64,000 bases of DNA from QHXW01 sp963768075 (GTDB lineage: Bacteria > Acidobacteriota > Terriglobia > Bryobacterales > Bryobacteraceae). The stretch is taken from NCBI GenBank assembly GCA_963768075.1, contig CAVYHD010000002.1, forward strand, positions 248,001-312,000, in the 5' to 3' direction. Below are positions 36,350 to 46,631 of the stretch, piece after piece; position 1 is the stretch's first letter, and the number at the start of each line of letters is the position of its first letter. A program made the position numbers and the translations under genes. Under the pieces are notes generated by a model, which searched no databases, was not told the origin of the DNA, and was given only the letters and a program-made list of their open reading frames with translations.

Positions 36350-37757
36350 CTACCGGCTTCCGCTTCCGGTCAAGACAATGCGTATGGTTCGAAGGATGAT
36401 GGCGAAATCAAAAAGCACCGACATGTTCTTCAGATAGAACAGGTCGTACTCGAGTTTTCGAAACGCCCCTTCTACACTCCCACCATACTCGTATTCCACC
36501 TGCGCCCAGCCCGTTAGCCCGGGACGCACAGAGTGCCGCTCGTCGTAATAGGAAATCTCCTGACGCAGCCGATCGACGAAGACAGGCCGTTCCGGCCGGG
36601 GCCCCACAAAGCTCATCTCTCCGCGAATGACGTTGATGAACTGCGGCAGCTCATCCAGGCGGAATTTTCGGATCAGCCGGCCTACTCGCGTAACGCGCGG
36701 ATCATTTTCCAGCGCCCACGTGGCCCCGTTCTCCTGCTCCGCGTTCGCGTTCATCGAACGAAACTTCAGCACATCGAAACATTTGCGCCTATAACCGACG
36801 CGCTTTTGGCGGAAGATTACCGGGCCTTTGGAGTCCAGCCGGATTGCTATCGCCACCAGCGCCATCAGCGGCAATGAGAGCACTAATCCTACCAGGCCAA
36901 ATACTGAATCCAGAGCCCGCTTCAGAACCAGCGTGGTTTTGGAACGATGGAAGCCGTCGGAGAAAACGAACCAGCTCGGCTGAACCGTGTTGAGCCACAC
37001 CCGGCCGCTCAGCGAGGAGATGATCGAGTGCGCGTCTTCCACGCGAACGCCCTGCACTCGCAGCTTTACCAGGTCGCGCGTCGGCATCTTGAGGCGGCGG
37101 TCCTCCAGCGCCACAATGATGCGCGCCACGCGATGCTCCGTGGCAATGGCTTCCAGGTTATCCGCGCTCCCCACGATGGGGTGACCAAATAACTCCTGCT
37201 GGTTTCCGGGTGAACCCGATGTCTGCACGAACCCGATGAGTTCCAGATTCAGATCACCGCGCCGTGCGAGCTCGCGCGCCACCGTTACCGCCAGTTCTTG
37301 CGTCCCCAGAATAAGAATGTTCTGCTCTGGGAGCGGCGAATTGCCACGCCCTGTCCAGCGCCACCCGGCTCACCATGACGAATGTGGCGGCCAAGGCCGT
37401 ACTGATAAAGAATACTCCGCGCCCGATCAGCAGGCTGGGGAAAATATAATAAACAATACCGAGCACCAGGCAGCCCGCGCCCAGCGATTGTCCCAGCCGG
37501 AGCAGTTGGTCGTAGCGCGTTCGGATCGTGTGCAGGTTGTAGAGATCGCTGTAATAAATGCAAATTTGGAAGATAATGACGAAAATGACGATTTGTGCGC
37601 CGAAGTCCGGAAACTGAATGTAGGAATCGAATTCCAGCGGATTGTCCCAGAAGCGCACGAACACCCCGCATAGCAGCGCCAGGCTGATGAGCAGGCTCTC
37701 CATGGCCATCAGCATCAGGCACTTGGGCGATACGTACTGGCTAAATATGCGGATCAT
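36350..37757 (-). CDS. Polyprenyl-phosphate sugar (undecaprenyl) phosphotransferase, one frameshift
   Basis: From ATG 37757 (MIRIFSQYVSPKCLMLMAME) four membrane helices occupy residues 12-125. An extra base near 37335 (CCCAGAGCAG) must be skipped to reach EQNILILGTQELAVTVAREL, a CoA-binding-like domain. The C-terminal bacterial sugar transferase domain then follows: KRALDSVFGLVGLVLSLPLM, DSKGPVIFRQKRVGYRRKCF, RKFRLDELPQFINVIRGEMS. Total ~468 residues, the size of the exosortase-associated EpsB_2 type. It attaches the first sugar phosphate to undecaprenyl phosphate, starting repeat-unit assembly. A sigma-54-like promoter lies 39 bp upstream of the ATG. Confidence 0.85.
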
Positions 37758-37795
37758 TCGTGGTGCGCCGAGCCTTCCAAACAGCCGCTCCTTTT

Positions 37796-37812
37796 TGCAA
37801 TTATGTGGCCAA
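37796..37812 (-). promoter_or_regulatory. Sigma-54 (-24/-12) promoter candidate for the sugar transferase gene
   Basis: Minus strand TTGGCCACATAATTGCA: GG and GC at the required 12-bp offset, with a perfect -12 TTGCA. It sits 39 bp upstream of ATG 37757, giving a short, sensible leader. This is the best of four such sites in the window. Confidence 0.5.
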
Positions 37813-38315
37813 ATTCCGCATGACTGAAACGCACAAAACTTTCCCGTAAACGGCTGAATAATCACGCCTAGGTGCGCTCCATCATCCCGCCTTAGCCAAA
37901 TTTTTGGATTCCTTGCCAAAAATTCGCCCACCGGCAGCAGCCCGAACCGGGGTCCATCTGCGGAAAACTGGCGGAATCACTGGCCGTTATCAGGTTTTCG
38001 AAAGGGGCTTGTGATTTCTTGCCATGACGTGCAGCACCGGGCGGCGCGAGTGATCGCCAGACCCGCCTTGTCGGCCAGCTCGCGGCAGACAATCGAAAAC
38101 GCGGCTCGAGGGTGTTGCTCCAGGCTTTGCGGCCCTGCTGTGAGTTCCTCGAGTGATCTTTCCCCGGTTTCAACCGGCATCCAGGCTAGTGACACGTTAG
38201 CTGTCTTCTAGCTTGGCAATTCTAACTCCAAATGTATTACTCTTTGTTATCCACCGGTTAGCCAACCGCGCGCGCTACCGCAAATCCCAATTAATCTGAA
38301 CATGGGAAAGTCTTT
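37813..38315. other. Intergenic region, nothing firm
   Basis: About 500 bp between divergent transcription units. A short minus-strand frame at 37977-38195 (72 codons, containing AAFSIVCRELADKAGLAITR) has no clear RBS and no recognised family. Nothing else is supported beyond the flanking sigma-54-like sites. Confidence 0.3.
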
Positions 38316-38332
38316 TTGGCATTGGCGCCGCT
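38316..38332 (+). promoter_or_regulatory. Sigma-54-like promoter candidate for the large secreted protein
   Basis: TTGGCATTGGCGCCGCT: a full -24 TTGGCA and a -12 GCT at the right 12-bp offset, although the TT of the -12 box is CC. It lies about 225 bp upstream of the GTG start at 38558. Confidence 0.35.
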
Positions 38333-38557
38333 GTATCGGGAATTCACCCGACCCGAATCACAACGATCGAGGATTTTTGAAGACTGAAGAATCAACCGCT
38401 TCGTTCAGTGACGCCGAAAGTGTCGTGGTATCGTGTGGTTGCTTGGCTTTGCTGCGTAGCGCGATCCTCTCATTTCTCACTCCAATCAGACGCTATCTTA
38501 ACCTGCGCGCATGACCGTGGAGTGCCGACTGCGTTAACCGGGACAGGAAACGAAACA

Positions 38558-41500
38558 GTGCGAGTACATTTACACTTCGCAGTTGCAGTCCTTAGCTTCT
38601 GGGTTTGGACACCGTTGCTTTGCGGGCAATCGACGCTTGAGGACTGGGGGTGTGACACCGCTACCGCGATTTCAAACGCGACAAATGCCGTCATCACCTG
38701 TAATACCCCTCACGGGTTCGGCAATGGAGTGCGTTCGTGGGTAAACTTGGCAGTCCTTCGGATTCCGGTTGCCGGGGACACTTTGACCTTGAACGGCACG
38801 ATCTACACCTGGGCTTCAAGTTTGACGGGTTGCTCCGCGAACACAATCCTGATAGACCCGGCCTACGTCGTGAACAACATGGCTTATTTTCAGATGGCGG
38901 TGAACGGAGACGCATCTGGAAGCGGCGCTGTTTACTGCGCAACTACGACGGCAAACGCCACGATGGACGCCTTGCCATTCAGCTCAGCCGCCGGTAGCCC
39001 TGGGAGCGGAAACATGTATGTGCGCTCCCGCACTGGCGGCACGGCCGGGGCGGGGCTTGCGGTTTCCACTAATGATACGAGTACGTTCACGCTGGACGGC
39101 GGCGGGAGCAGCACCACACGGATCAAGTGGTACGTGCAGATTTATGGAGCGACGGGAAACTGGTCTCCGGTCAACACCGCCCAAAACGTGAATTCTCCGA
39201 GGGAGTTTTTGGCCGCTGACATGACATCCAGCCAAACGTCGATGATTCTGACCAACGCCTCCCGCATAGAGCCTGGAAATAACTGTTTGATCGGATTGAG
39301 CTTCAATCCTTTCGGCGCGTCAAACGAATCGGCTACACCCCAGGAGTGCGTGACGGTAGGGACGCCGAGTGGGACAACGGTACCCATTACCGCTCGAGGG
39401 GTGTCCTGCGGCGGCGCAACCGCGGTGGCCAACGCCCACTATTCAGGAGACTACAGCCCGAATCCAAACAGCGAGACCAGCACCGGAACGGGCATTGCAT
39501 GCAATCTTACCGGCAGACCGGGCGCCTGGATCGCGACCTACGTGAGCGGGACGCAGTTCAGTGTCCCACTGAATAGCTCCTCGTTCGGGACTCTGACCGG
39601 AACCGTCCACATCGAGCGCAGCGGCCCGATTACCTCTCCGACATCGACAGCCATCACATACCCGATGTTCGGTGAGCACGGGAACTTTTCCGGGTACACG
39701 ATCGCAACCAGCGGGGGCTATCTCAATGCTACCTGGCCCACGAGCGTCGGGGTGGGGGGATGCACAGACTCCAGTACGCAGGGCCTGATTAACTGCAAGA
39801 TAGGTTACACTCCTCCCACCTTGGCATACACAGGCGCACAGTTCCCGCAAATTTCCATTGCTTCCGTTTCTGTTGCCAGCGGCATCGGAACGGTGACGTT
39901 GAGCGGCCCTTATACGGAGTCTACCGGCAACGCCTACCAGTGTGGGACGAGCGGCAATCCGGCGTGTGTTGGCGGATGCGGCGGAAGCACGCTGTGCTCC
40001 AACAACGTTTGGCTAAATCGCCTCTTCTGGCTGAGCGGGATGGCCCAGCAGAACATGAACACGTACTTCCTGGTGTGCGACAACACAAACCTGTCAGCGT
40101 GCAGTTCGGGGGCGGTAACAAGACATATTAGTGGCCTCGTTACCTCGTGGAACTTCCTTTGCCAGTTAAGAGACGGCACTACCTGTGCTGATGGATCTTA
40201 CACTCTGAACTCCGGAGCGCTGGTTGATTTGCCCCCTCCGCAGATTGTTCGTATCGGCATGGACTATCAAGCGCCCAGTGTACCCAATGCCTGGGGTTCT
40301 GACCAAGGAAACAACACCAAAGACTCGATCCCCGCAACCACGTTCAACCATATCCGGTATAACTTGAACTCCGGAGGCAGCGAGCAGCGGCGGCTGGATG
40401 GTGCATACACCACGGGCTCCTTTGGCACTTACTCACAGACAGGCTGGGAAACGGTTTGGAATAGCAATTCCCAGTTGATGCCGATGAATGGTGTCTTCGC
40501 CGGAGGTGGCGCGAACAACCTGCACTATTACTATGAACCGTCCTGCTCGCGCTATGCCGGACAATGGAACATCACGGATATCAACCCCACGCCGCACACC
40601 CAAGTCAACGGAAGCGGAGGCGAGCAGTGGCCCTATGATCCGATCTTCAATGGTCACGCGTGGTCTACTTATCAGCCTTACGCACCGAACGGATTAGAAG
40701 GCGCGCATGCGCTATACAACATGTACGCCTGGTATCTCGACAACGGGGGCCAGCGTGAGAACTACAACGGAACCTTAACGCAAGGAACCACGCAGCTCGG
40801 GCCGATCAAGTTCTACTCTGTGACAGGCGAGCCGGAGGAAATGGTTCACTCGAAGGTAGCGACGTGGGCGCCGGTTCGTTACGGCTCCGGGAACCAGGGC
40901 TACGAGGTGTGCTGGGGCGGCCCGAAGGAGATTGACGCTTCCCGCTGGACTTATAACATAGCCTACTCGACTTCAGATCTGAAGACCATCGGCTTCAGCA
41001 ATGGCACAAGCGGCGGGTCGGTTGCGCCAAACAACAACAGCACAAGCGAGTATCAGGATTGGCAGTCCTCCACGATGGCGCTGAATGCCGTCGAGTATAT
41101 CGGGATTCGCCCCGTGGCGGCGATCGAGGGATGCAGCGGAAGCGGAATCTCCCCGATTTGGTGCGAGCTGCAGACTTACCAGGGTCCCGGTATCGACCCG
41201 ATGTATGCGAGCGGGGACCACGTAACGGTCTCCGGGGTTGGAGGCAATACAGCCGCGAATCAGACAGCGGCCGCTATCCCGGCTGTCCAACCGCGTGTGA
41301 TCTGGTGGCTAAATGACCCCCGCTGGGCCTACCAATCAATCAGCGGGTATTCTCTATTCGGAACGGACTCTGTCGAAGTCAACATCCCGAACTGCTGCGC
41401 CGCGCGCGCGCCCTGGGCTTACCAGACTGGCGACATAGTGGCTTTCACTGGTACCGGGACCGGCAATATTGATTCCATGACGGGTTACCCAATCACGGAC

Positions 41501-42346
41501 GTGGATGCGAACCACTTCGTCCTTACCGGACCTTCCTGGGCAGCGACCTGCGGAAACGCGGGCTGCACGGCAGGCGCGCGGACGCGAAAGCTCGTGGCCC
41601 CGGCCACAAATGCTCTTACCTCCGCAGGAATCACGGCGACTGGAGGAGGGGGTAGCGGAGAGAGTTGCCAGGCGAACCTCTCTAACGATCCCACCGGAAT
41701 GTACCCCGGTGAGTTTCTGACGGTAGCTTTCGGGGGCACAGCTGGATTAGGATCTAGCGGCCCCATAAACTACGCAATTACCGCCGCGGCGCACACCAAC
41801 CCCTATTCGTTGACTTTTAGCTGTCCCAATGTTCCAGATGGGACTTACAATACCGAGCAGAGTCTCACTACTTCACGATTTGCATTAGTGACATGGCCGG
41901 CGTTCGCGCTACCCGGCACCGGCAGCGCTGCTTACACTTCGGGTGGAACCGTGGTTGCGACCGATGACACAAAGAACTTCAGCGAGATTACGTTTGCACC
42001 GCCGGTGAGTGGGACACTTGGGATACTAACGACCGCGCTGCCAAACGCCACGGCCGGCAGCTCCTACTCACAGAGCCTGCTAGCCGTCGGCGGCACGCCA
42101 CCGTACACCTGGGCGGCCAACCCAACGATTCCCCCCCCCCCGCCCGCCGGTCTTACTCTGAGCGGATCGACCGATGTGATCTCGGGAATACCAACGACGC
42201 CCGGCAGCACCAACTTGAATATAACCGTCACCGACAGCGCTCTTCCGCCTCCGGCTACCGCTACGACAACGCTCCCCATCACCATCATCACCACGGGCAC
42301 AACGATAACAGGCTCCGTGACGTGCTCCGGATGCCGCATTCACTAA
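38558..42346 (+). CDS. Large secreted Gly/Ser/Thr-rich protein with C-terminal Ig-like (He_PIG-like) domain
   Basis: About 1262 residues from the GTG at 38558, picked because AGGAAACG stands upstream and a signal peptide follows (HFAVAVLSFWVWTPLLCGQ); the open frame itself extends to 38408. The body is rich in Gly, Ser, Thr, Asn and Cys with repeated short beta motifs, and no catalytic domain is recognised. The last ~95 residues read as an Ig-like domain (TALPNATAGSSYSQSLLAVG, GGTPPYTWA, then GLTLSGSTDVISGIPTTPGS). No PEP-CTERM, LPXTG or T9SS signal is visible. It lies in the exopolysaccharide region with its own sigma-54-like site, so a surface or matrix role is likely. Contains an 11-C homopolymer at 42131-42141. 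Confidence 0.65.
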   Translation: MRVHLHFAVAVLSFWVWTPLLCGQSTLEDWGCDTATAISNATNAVITCNTPHGFGNGVRSWVNLAVLRIPVAGDTLTLNGTIYTWASSLTGCSANTILIDPAYVVNNMAYFQMAVNGDASGSGAVYCATTTANATMDALPFSSAAGSPGSGNMYVRSRTGGTAGAGLAVSTNDTSTFTLDGGGSSTTRIKWYVQIYGATGNWSPVNTAQNVNSPREFLAADMTSSQTSMILTNASRIEPGNNCLIGLSFNPFGASNESATPQECVTVGTPSGTTVPITARGVSCGGATAVANAHYSGDYSPNPNSETSTGTGIACNLTGRPGAWIATYVSGTQFSVPLNSSSFGTLTGTVHIERSGPITSPTSTAITYPMFGEHGNFSGYTIATSGGYLNATWPTSVGVGGCTDSSTQGLINCKIGYTPPTLAYTGAQFPQISIASVSVASGIGTVTLSGPYTESTGNAYQCGTSGNPACVGGCGGSTLCSNNVWLNRLFWLSGMAQQNMNTYFLVCDNTNLSACSSGAVTRHISGLVTSWNFLCQLRDGTTCADGSYTLNSGALVDLPPPQIVRIGMDYQAPSVPNAWGSDQGNNTKDSIPATTFNHIRYNLNSGGSEQRRLDGAYTTGSFGTYSQTGWETVWNSNSQLMPMNGVFAGGGANNLHYYYEPSCSRYAGQWNITDINPTPHTQVNGSGGEQWPYDPIFNGHAWSTYQPYAPNGLEGAHALYNMYAWYLDNGGQRENYNGTLTQGTTQLGPIKFYSVTGEPEEMVHSKVATWAPVRYGSGNQGYEVCWGGPKEIDASRWTYNIAYSTSDLKTIGFSNGTSGGSVAPNNNSTSEYQDWQSSTMALNAVEYIGIRPVAAIEGCSGSGISPIWCELQTYQGPGIDPMYASGDHVTVSGVGGNTAANQTAAAIPAVQPRVIWWLNDPRWAYQSISGYSLFGTDSVEVNIPNCCAARAPWAYQTGDIVAFTGTGTGNIDSMTGYPITDVDANHFVLTGPSWAATCGNAGCTAGARTRKLVAPATNALTSAGITATGGGGSGESCQANLSNDPTGMYPGEFLTVAFGGTAGLGSSGPINYAITAAAHTNPYSLTFSCPNVPDGTYNTEQSLTTSRFALVTWPAFALPGTGSAAYTSGGTVVATDDTKNFSEITFAPPVSGTLGILTTALPNATAGSSYSQSLLAVGGTPPYTWAANPTIPPPPPAGLTLSGSTDVISGIPTTPGSTNLNITVTDSALPPPATATTTLPITIITTGTTITGSVTCSGCRIH
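42131..42141 (+). repeat. C11 homopolymer inside the large secreted protein gene
   Basis: Eleven cytosines encode part of a Pro run (PPPPP) between the first Ig-like strands. Slippage here would change the C-terminal ~65 residues, so this is a possible contingency site or a read-error hotspot. Confidence 0.6.
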
Positions 42347-42503
42347 TACGGCCCTGACCCGACGCCGTCCGCAATTCCTATTAGCCAGCCGCGTGTGGTG
42401 GCCCGAATGATCCAAATCTGTGGGAATCCGTATATTAATTTGGGATTTTTAGCCAATCGGGCCGATTTTAAGGGCTAATCCAATACCCTCCACGGCGGAA
42501 ACA

Positions 42504-43454
42504 TTATCTCTCAACGATAGCAGGGTTGCCCTTAAGGAAATCGAGGGTCCGGATGATGCCCTCCCGTATAGTAAATTGCGGCCGCCATCCGAGGGCCCTG
42601 ATCCGGCTACAGTCCAGAAAAATGAACGGGCTATCGCCGACCCAACCCCGTTCACCGCCAGCATAGGCGATGGTGGGCGATAATCCGAGACGATCGGTGA
42701 TCCAGCGGATGGAATCGTTCACTTCGCAGTACTCGTCCGTGCCGAGATTGAAAATATTCACCCGGCCGGTGGCTCGCTCCAGGGCAAGAAGTATGGCGTC
42801 TATGCAGTCCTGCACATAAAGATAGGATTTGCGCTGCTTGCCGTTGCCCAGAACGTTCAACGTGCCGGGGTGCTCGGAAAGTTGTTTATAGAAATCGAAT
42901 ACATGTCCGTGCGTGTATCTCTCCCCGAGGATCGAAACAAATCGGAATATGAAACTACGCATCCCGAAACCTTCGGAGTAGGCGGAGATGAGGCCCTCGG
43001 CGGCCAGCTTGGAAGCGGCATAAAGGGAGGTCTGGACGGGGAACGGAGCCGCTTCCGGTGTCGGGAAAACCTCCGGCTCTCCGTAGACCGAGCCTGTTGA
43101 TGCAAAGACGATGGTCCCAACGCCGGTGGCCCGCATCGCTTCCAGGACGTTCGAGGTTCCGATGGTGTTTTGCCGCAAATCGAGGCAGGGATGCTGAAGA
43201 CCGAAGCGAACGTCGGCATTGGCGGCCAAATGAAACACGCAATCGGATCCCTTCATGGCCTCCGTCAGGGAATTGAGATCGGAGAGTTCCCCCTGATGAA
43301 ACACAAAATCGGGCGTCCGGCGAGCCCCTTCCAGGAACTGCAGGTGGCCGGTAGACAAGTTGTCGAAACCGGTGACGTGATGTTCCGCGGCTAGCAGCCG
43401 GTCCACGAGATTACTTGCGATGAAGCCGGCGGCGCCGGTAACGAAGGCTCTCAA
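42504..43454 (-). CDS. NAD-dependent epimerase/dehydratase (extended SDR, UDP-sugar epimerase type)
   Basis: About 316 residues, starting at TTG 43454 (LRAFVTGAAGFIASNLVDRL); the first 17 residues of the longer frame have no family match. Rossmann motif TGAAGFIASN, catalytic YAASK (SLYAASKLAAEGL), Ser/Thr in FASTGSVYGE, C-terminal KQRKSYLYVQDCIDAILLA. Similar to UDP-glucose 4-epimerase or UDP-glucuronate decarboxylase subfamilies; the exact sugar is unclear. It is convergent with the large secreted protein gene and divergent from the heptose operon. Likely provides a nucleotide sugar for the glycan. Confidence 0.8.
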   Translation of the reverse strand: MRAFVTGAAGFIASNLVDRLLAAEHHVTGFDNLSTGHLQFLEGARRTPDFVFHQGELSDLNSLTEAMKGSDCVFHLAANADVRFGLQHPCLDLRQNTIGTSNVLEAMRATGVGTIVFASTGSVYGEPEVFPTPEAAPFPVQTSLYAASKLAAEGLISAYSEGFGMRSFIFRFVSILGERYTHGHVFDFYKQLSEHPGTLNVLGNGKQRKSYLYVQDCIDAILLALERATGRVNIFNLGTDEYCEVNDSIRWITDRLGLSPTIAYAGGERGWVGDSPFIFLDCSRIRALGWRPQFTIREGIIRTLDFLKGNPAIVER

Positions 43455-43653
43455 GAAGTATCCGATTGTTGAGTACGTGAATCGTACCGCCAAAAAGGAT
43501 AGCACAATGCCGACGTCCCATCAGCATGTATTGACCGGTGGTGTGCCGGATATCCGAATCCCACTGTAGAGTAATCACCCTAAACTGCACGGTTCGCTGA
43601 AACCCGCAGTTCAAAGATGGACCCAAACTTGCATTGATGGCAGCCGGTAGTGC

Positions 43654-43670
43654 GTGGCAGCATTTTCGCG
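43654..43670 (+). promoter_or_regulatory. Sigma-54-like promoter candidate for the heptose operon
   Basis: TGGCAGCATTTTCGC contains TGGCA and GC at the 12-bp offset expected for -24/-12 elements. It lies 161 bp upstream of the first gene of the operon. Confidence 0.35.
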
Positions 43671-43814
43671 CGTTCGCACGACGGTTTTGAGTTATAGAAA
43701 GTAACTAGTCAGCTGCCCCTGATTGCATGACCGAGCCAGACGACGGCGCGGGAGAAGCTATAATCATGGATCTTGCGGCCGCGGCTTCATTCCGGCGCGG
43801 AAAAGAGGGTGATC

Positions 43815-44672
43815 TTGCAGGGACGCGGAGTTTTAATTACGGGCGGCAGCCTGGGAATAGGCAAAGCTGTGGCGCGGGCCTGCGTGGGGGCTGGCGCGGA
43901 TGTCTTGATTTGCGCGCGAAGTGGAGATGAGCTCGAGAAGACCAAGATGGAATTGCTGGCGGAGGCAAGAGCCGGCCAGCGGGTGTTAGCCAAGGTTGCG
44001 GACGTTTCGGATCCGGATTCAGCAAGCGAGCTAGTCAGTTCCGCGGCTTCCGAACTGGAGAATCTGACGGGTTTGGTGAACTGCGCGGGAATCAGCGGCC
44101 CGAAGGGATTGTTAGATGAGGTTGGAGTGGATGAGTGGATTGAGACCATTCGGATTAACCTTGTGGGGACCATGCTAGTCTGTCGCGCGATTCTTCCTCA
44201 CCTGCGCCGGCGGGGATATGGGAAGATCGTGAATCTTTCGGGAGGCGGTGCGACCAGTCCATACCCGCGGTTTAGCGCCTATGCGGCTTCCAAAGCCGGG
44301 GTCGTACGATTTACCGAGAACTTAGCACAAGAGCTCGAAGGCACCAACATCTATGTCAACTCGGTAGCGCCGGGGGCGGTGAACACGCGGATGCTCGAGC
44401 AACTGCTGGAGGCGGGTCCGGAGAAAGTGGGGAAAGCGGGTTATGAGCGTGGGCTGAAGCAGAAAGCCGAGGGTGGGTCTTCGCCGGATCGGGCCGCCGC
44501 ACTGTGTTTATCGCTACTCTCGCCCGCCACCGATGGAGTGTCCGGAAGGTTGATCAGCGCAGTCTGGGACCCCTGGGAAACGCTTCCGGCGCGCAGGGAA
44601 GAGATCATGAAGAGCGACGTCTACACACTCCGCCGGATCCTTCCCAAGGACCGGGGGCTGGGTTGGGAATAA
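43815..44672 (+). CDS. SDR family oxidoreductase
   Basis: About 285 residues. The TTG at 43815 is chosen because AAGAGG (43803-43808) is spaced 6 bp before it and the product then begins right at the Rossmann strand (QGRGVLITGGSLGIGKAVAR); GTG 43809 and TTG 43773 are in frame alternatives. Catalytic Ser in NLSGGG and YAASK complete the classic SDR. First gene of the heptose operon; it may modify the heptose (for example oxidation or epimerisation at C-6 or C-4) or the final nucleotide sugar, but that is inference. Confidence 0.8.
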   Translation: MQGRGVLITGGSLGIGKAVARACVGAGADVLICARSGDELEKTKMELLAEARAGQRVLAKVADVSDPDSASELVSSAASELENLTGLVNCAGISGPKGLLDEVGVDEWIETIRINLVGTMLVCRAILPHLRRRGYGKIVNLSGGGATSPYPRFSAYAASKAGVVRFTENLAQELEGTNIYVNSVAPGAVNTRMLEQLLEAGPEKVGKAGYERGLKQKAEGGSSPDRAAALCLSLLSPATDGVSGRLISAVWDPWETLPARREEIMKSDVYTLRRILPKDRGLGWE

Positions 44673-44676
44673 GCGG

Positions 44677-45657
44677 ATGAATTTCGCGATTATCGGCTGC
44701 GGTCTGATCGGACAGAAACGCCTGCGCGCAATCAGTAAGCGGCATAACCTGACTGTGGCATGTGACGCAATCCTGGAACGCGCACAGGCGATGGCCAGCT
44801 CACAGCCGCAGGCGGAGGCGACAAGCGACTGGCGGACGGCAGTGACTCACGCCAAGGTGGACGCAGTGGTTGTGGCGACGACGAACAATCATCTTGCCGA
44901 GGTAGCGACGGCCGCGCTTGAAGCCGGCAAACACGTGATTGTGGAGAAACCGGCGGCACGGAATCCCATCGAACTTTGTCCCGTTATAGAGGCTGCAGGA
45001 CGCGCGAGCCGGGTTGTTCAGGTTGGCTTCAATCACCGGTATCATCCCGGCTTTCGCAAGGCACGTGAGATCGTGGACTCGGGCGCGTTAGGGCCTCTTA
45101 TGTTCATCCGGGCGCGTTACGGCCATGGCGGCAGAGTGGGCTATGATCGCGAGTGGCGGGCAGACCTTAAAGTCTCCGGCGGCGGCGAACTGTTGGATCA
45201 GGGTATCCATATGATTGACTTGGCCCGGTGGTTTTTGGGCGAGTTCAAACTAGTCGAAGGTTATGCGCACACTTACTTCTGGGATATGGCCGCTGACGAC
45301 AATGCGTTTCTTATGCTGCGGACGGCAGAGAACCTGACCGCGTGGCTGCACGCAAGCTGCACGGAGTGGAAGAACACGTTTTCATTCGAAATCTACGGCC
45401 GCAATGGCAAGCTACACATAGAAGGGTTAGGAGGCAGCTACGGAGTAGAGCGACTGTACTTCTATCGCATGCTCCCGCAGATGGGCCCGCCTGAAACGGT
45501 GATTTGGGAATTTCCCGGTGAAGACACTTCGTGGGATTTGGAGCTGGTTGACTTCGAGAAGGCGATTGGCGACACATCCATGAAAGTTGCCGGACTAGAG
45601 GACGCTCACGCGGCCCTTAAGATAGTGCAAGAAGTATACGATAAGTCACGCACATGA
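44677..45657 (+). CDS. Gfo/Idh/MocA family oxidoreductase
   Basis: 326 residues. N-terminal NAD(P) domain (NFAIIGCGLIGQKRLRAI) and the EKP motif (HVIVEKPAARNPIELCP), then the C-terminal substrate domain with GGGELLDQGIHMIDLARWFL. Such enzymes oxidise or reduce sugar hydroxyls. Starts 4 bp after the SDR stop and overlaps the next gene by 4 bp. Together with the SDR gene it suggests a modified GDP-heptose rather than the plain sugar. Confidence 0.85.
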   Translation: MNFAIIGCGLIGQKRLRAISKRHNLTVACDAILERAQAMASSQPQAEATSDWRTAVTHAKVDAVVVATTNNHLAEVATAALEAGKHVIVEKPAARNPIELCPVIEAAGRASRVVQVGFNHRYHPGFRKAREIVDSGALGPLMFIRARYGHGGRVGYDREWRADLKVSGGGELLDQGIHMIDLARWFLGEFKLVEGYAHTYFWDMAADDNAFLMLRTAENLTAWLHASCTEWKNTFSFEIYGRNGKLHIEGLGGSYGVERLYFYRMLPQMGPPETVIWEFPGEDTSWDLELVDFEKAIGDTSMKVAGLEDAHAALKIVQEVYDKSRT

Positions 45658-46631
45658 TTATCACGCGAAGCCCGTTACGATTGTCTCTGGGGGGCGGAGG
45701 CACAGACTTACCTTCCTTCTACCGGCAGCATGAAGGTTTTTTGATCGCAGCGGCTATAGATAAGTATGTATATATCACGGTTCACCAGACATTTTTTGAC
45801 GAGCTGATTATCAAGTACTCCCATCTGGAGCGCGTAGCGACCGTTGACGAAATAAAACATCCGATTATTCGAGAGGCTTTCAAGCTGGTTGGTATAACAG
45901 AAAATAACGTCGAAATTACCAGCATGTCGGACATTCCGGCCGGGACTGGGCTTGGCTCATCCGGCAGCTTTACGACAGCACTGCTCAAAGCATTGCATGC
46001 CTACCGGAAGAATATCGTTCACCCCGCCGAGCTGGCGGCGCAGGCTTGCGAAATTGAAATCGATCGATTACGCGAGCCAATTGGCAAGCAGGACCAGTAC
46101 ATCTCAGCGTTCGGAGGAATCACGAGTTTCCGCTTTCTTCCGGACGAAACGGTGGAAGCGCGGCCGGTCCGCATGGCGGCCGAGACGCAACACAATCTGG
46201 AAGACAACCTGATGTTGTTTTTCACTGGAGTTTCCCGATCGGCATCGAGCATCCTCAAAGATCAGGACGAAAAGAGCCGCAAATCAGACGGGAAAATGCT
46301 GGACAACCTGCATTTCATTAAGGAAATCGGTGTCAAAAGCCAGGAGGCAATGGAATCGGGCGATCTCAACGAGTTTGCGAGACTCATGAACGTCCACTGG
46401 GAATACAAGCGCAAGCGCTCGGAGGGCATGAGTAACTCGCAGATCGATGACTGCTACGCGCTCGCGTGTGCCAACGGGGCGTTAGGGGGCAAACTGATCG
46501 GAGCGGGCGGCGGAGGATTTCTGATGTTCTACACAGAAGACAAAAGACGGCTGCGCCGAGCCATGATGGAGGCGGGCCTCAAAGAAGTTCGATTCCGTTT
46601 TGATTTCGAGGGCACCAAGATCATCGTATGA
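45654..46631 (+). CDS. hddA: D-glycero-alpha-D-manno-heptose 7-phosphate kinase (GHMP kinase)
   Basis: 325 residues. Starts MIITRSPLRLSLGGGGTDLP, the exact opening of HddA-type GHMP kinases, followed by DIPAGTGLGSSGSFTTALL (ATP motif 2) and GALGGKLIGAGGGGFLMFY (motif 3). HddA phosphorylates D-glycero-D-manno-heptose 7-phosphate at C-1 to give the alpha-1,7-bisphosphate, the branch leading to GDP- rather than ADP-heptose. Four-base overlaps with both neighbours. Confidence 0.9.
   Translation: MIITRSPLRLSLGGGGTDLPSFYRQHEGFLIAAAIDKYVYITVHQTFFDELIIKYSHLERVATVDEIKHPIIREAFKLVGITENNVEITSMSDIPAGTGLGSSGSFTTALLKALHAYRKNIVHPAELAAQACEIEIDRLREPIGKQDQYISAFGGITSFRFLPDETVEARPVRMAAETQHNLEDNLMLFFTGVSRSASSILKDQDEKSRKSDGKMLDNLHFIKEIGVKSQEAMESGDLNEFARLMNVHWEYKRKRSEGMSNSQIDDCYALACANGALGGKLIGAGGGGFLMFYTEDKRRLRRAMMEAGLKEVRFRFDFEGTKIIV

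Noticed and set aside
37977..38195. Possible 72-residue protein on the minus strand
   Set aside because: No RBS, no recognisable motif, and it sits in a promoter-rich gap; probably chance.
38558..42346. PEP-CTERM or LPXTG sorting signal on the large secreted protein
   Set aside because: The protein ends in GSVTCSGCRIH, with no PEP motif, membrane helix or basic tail.
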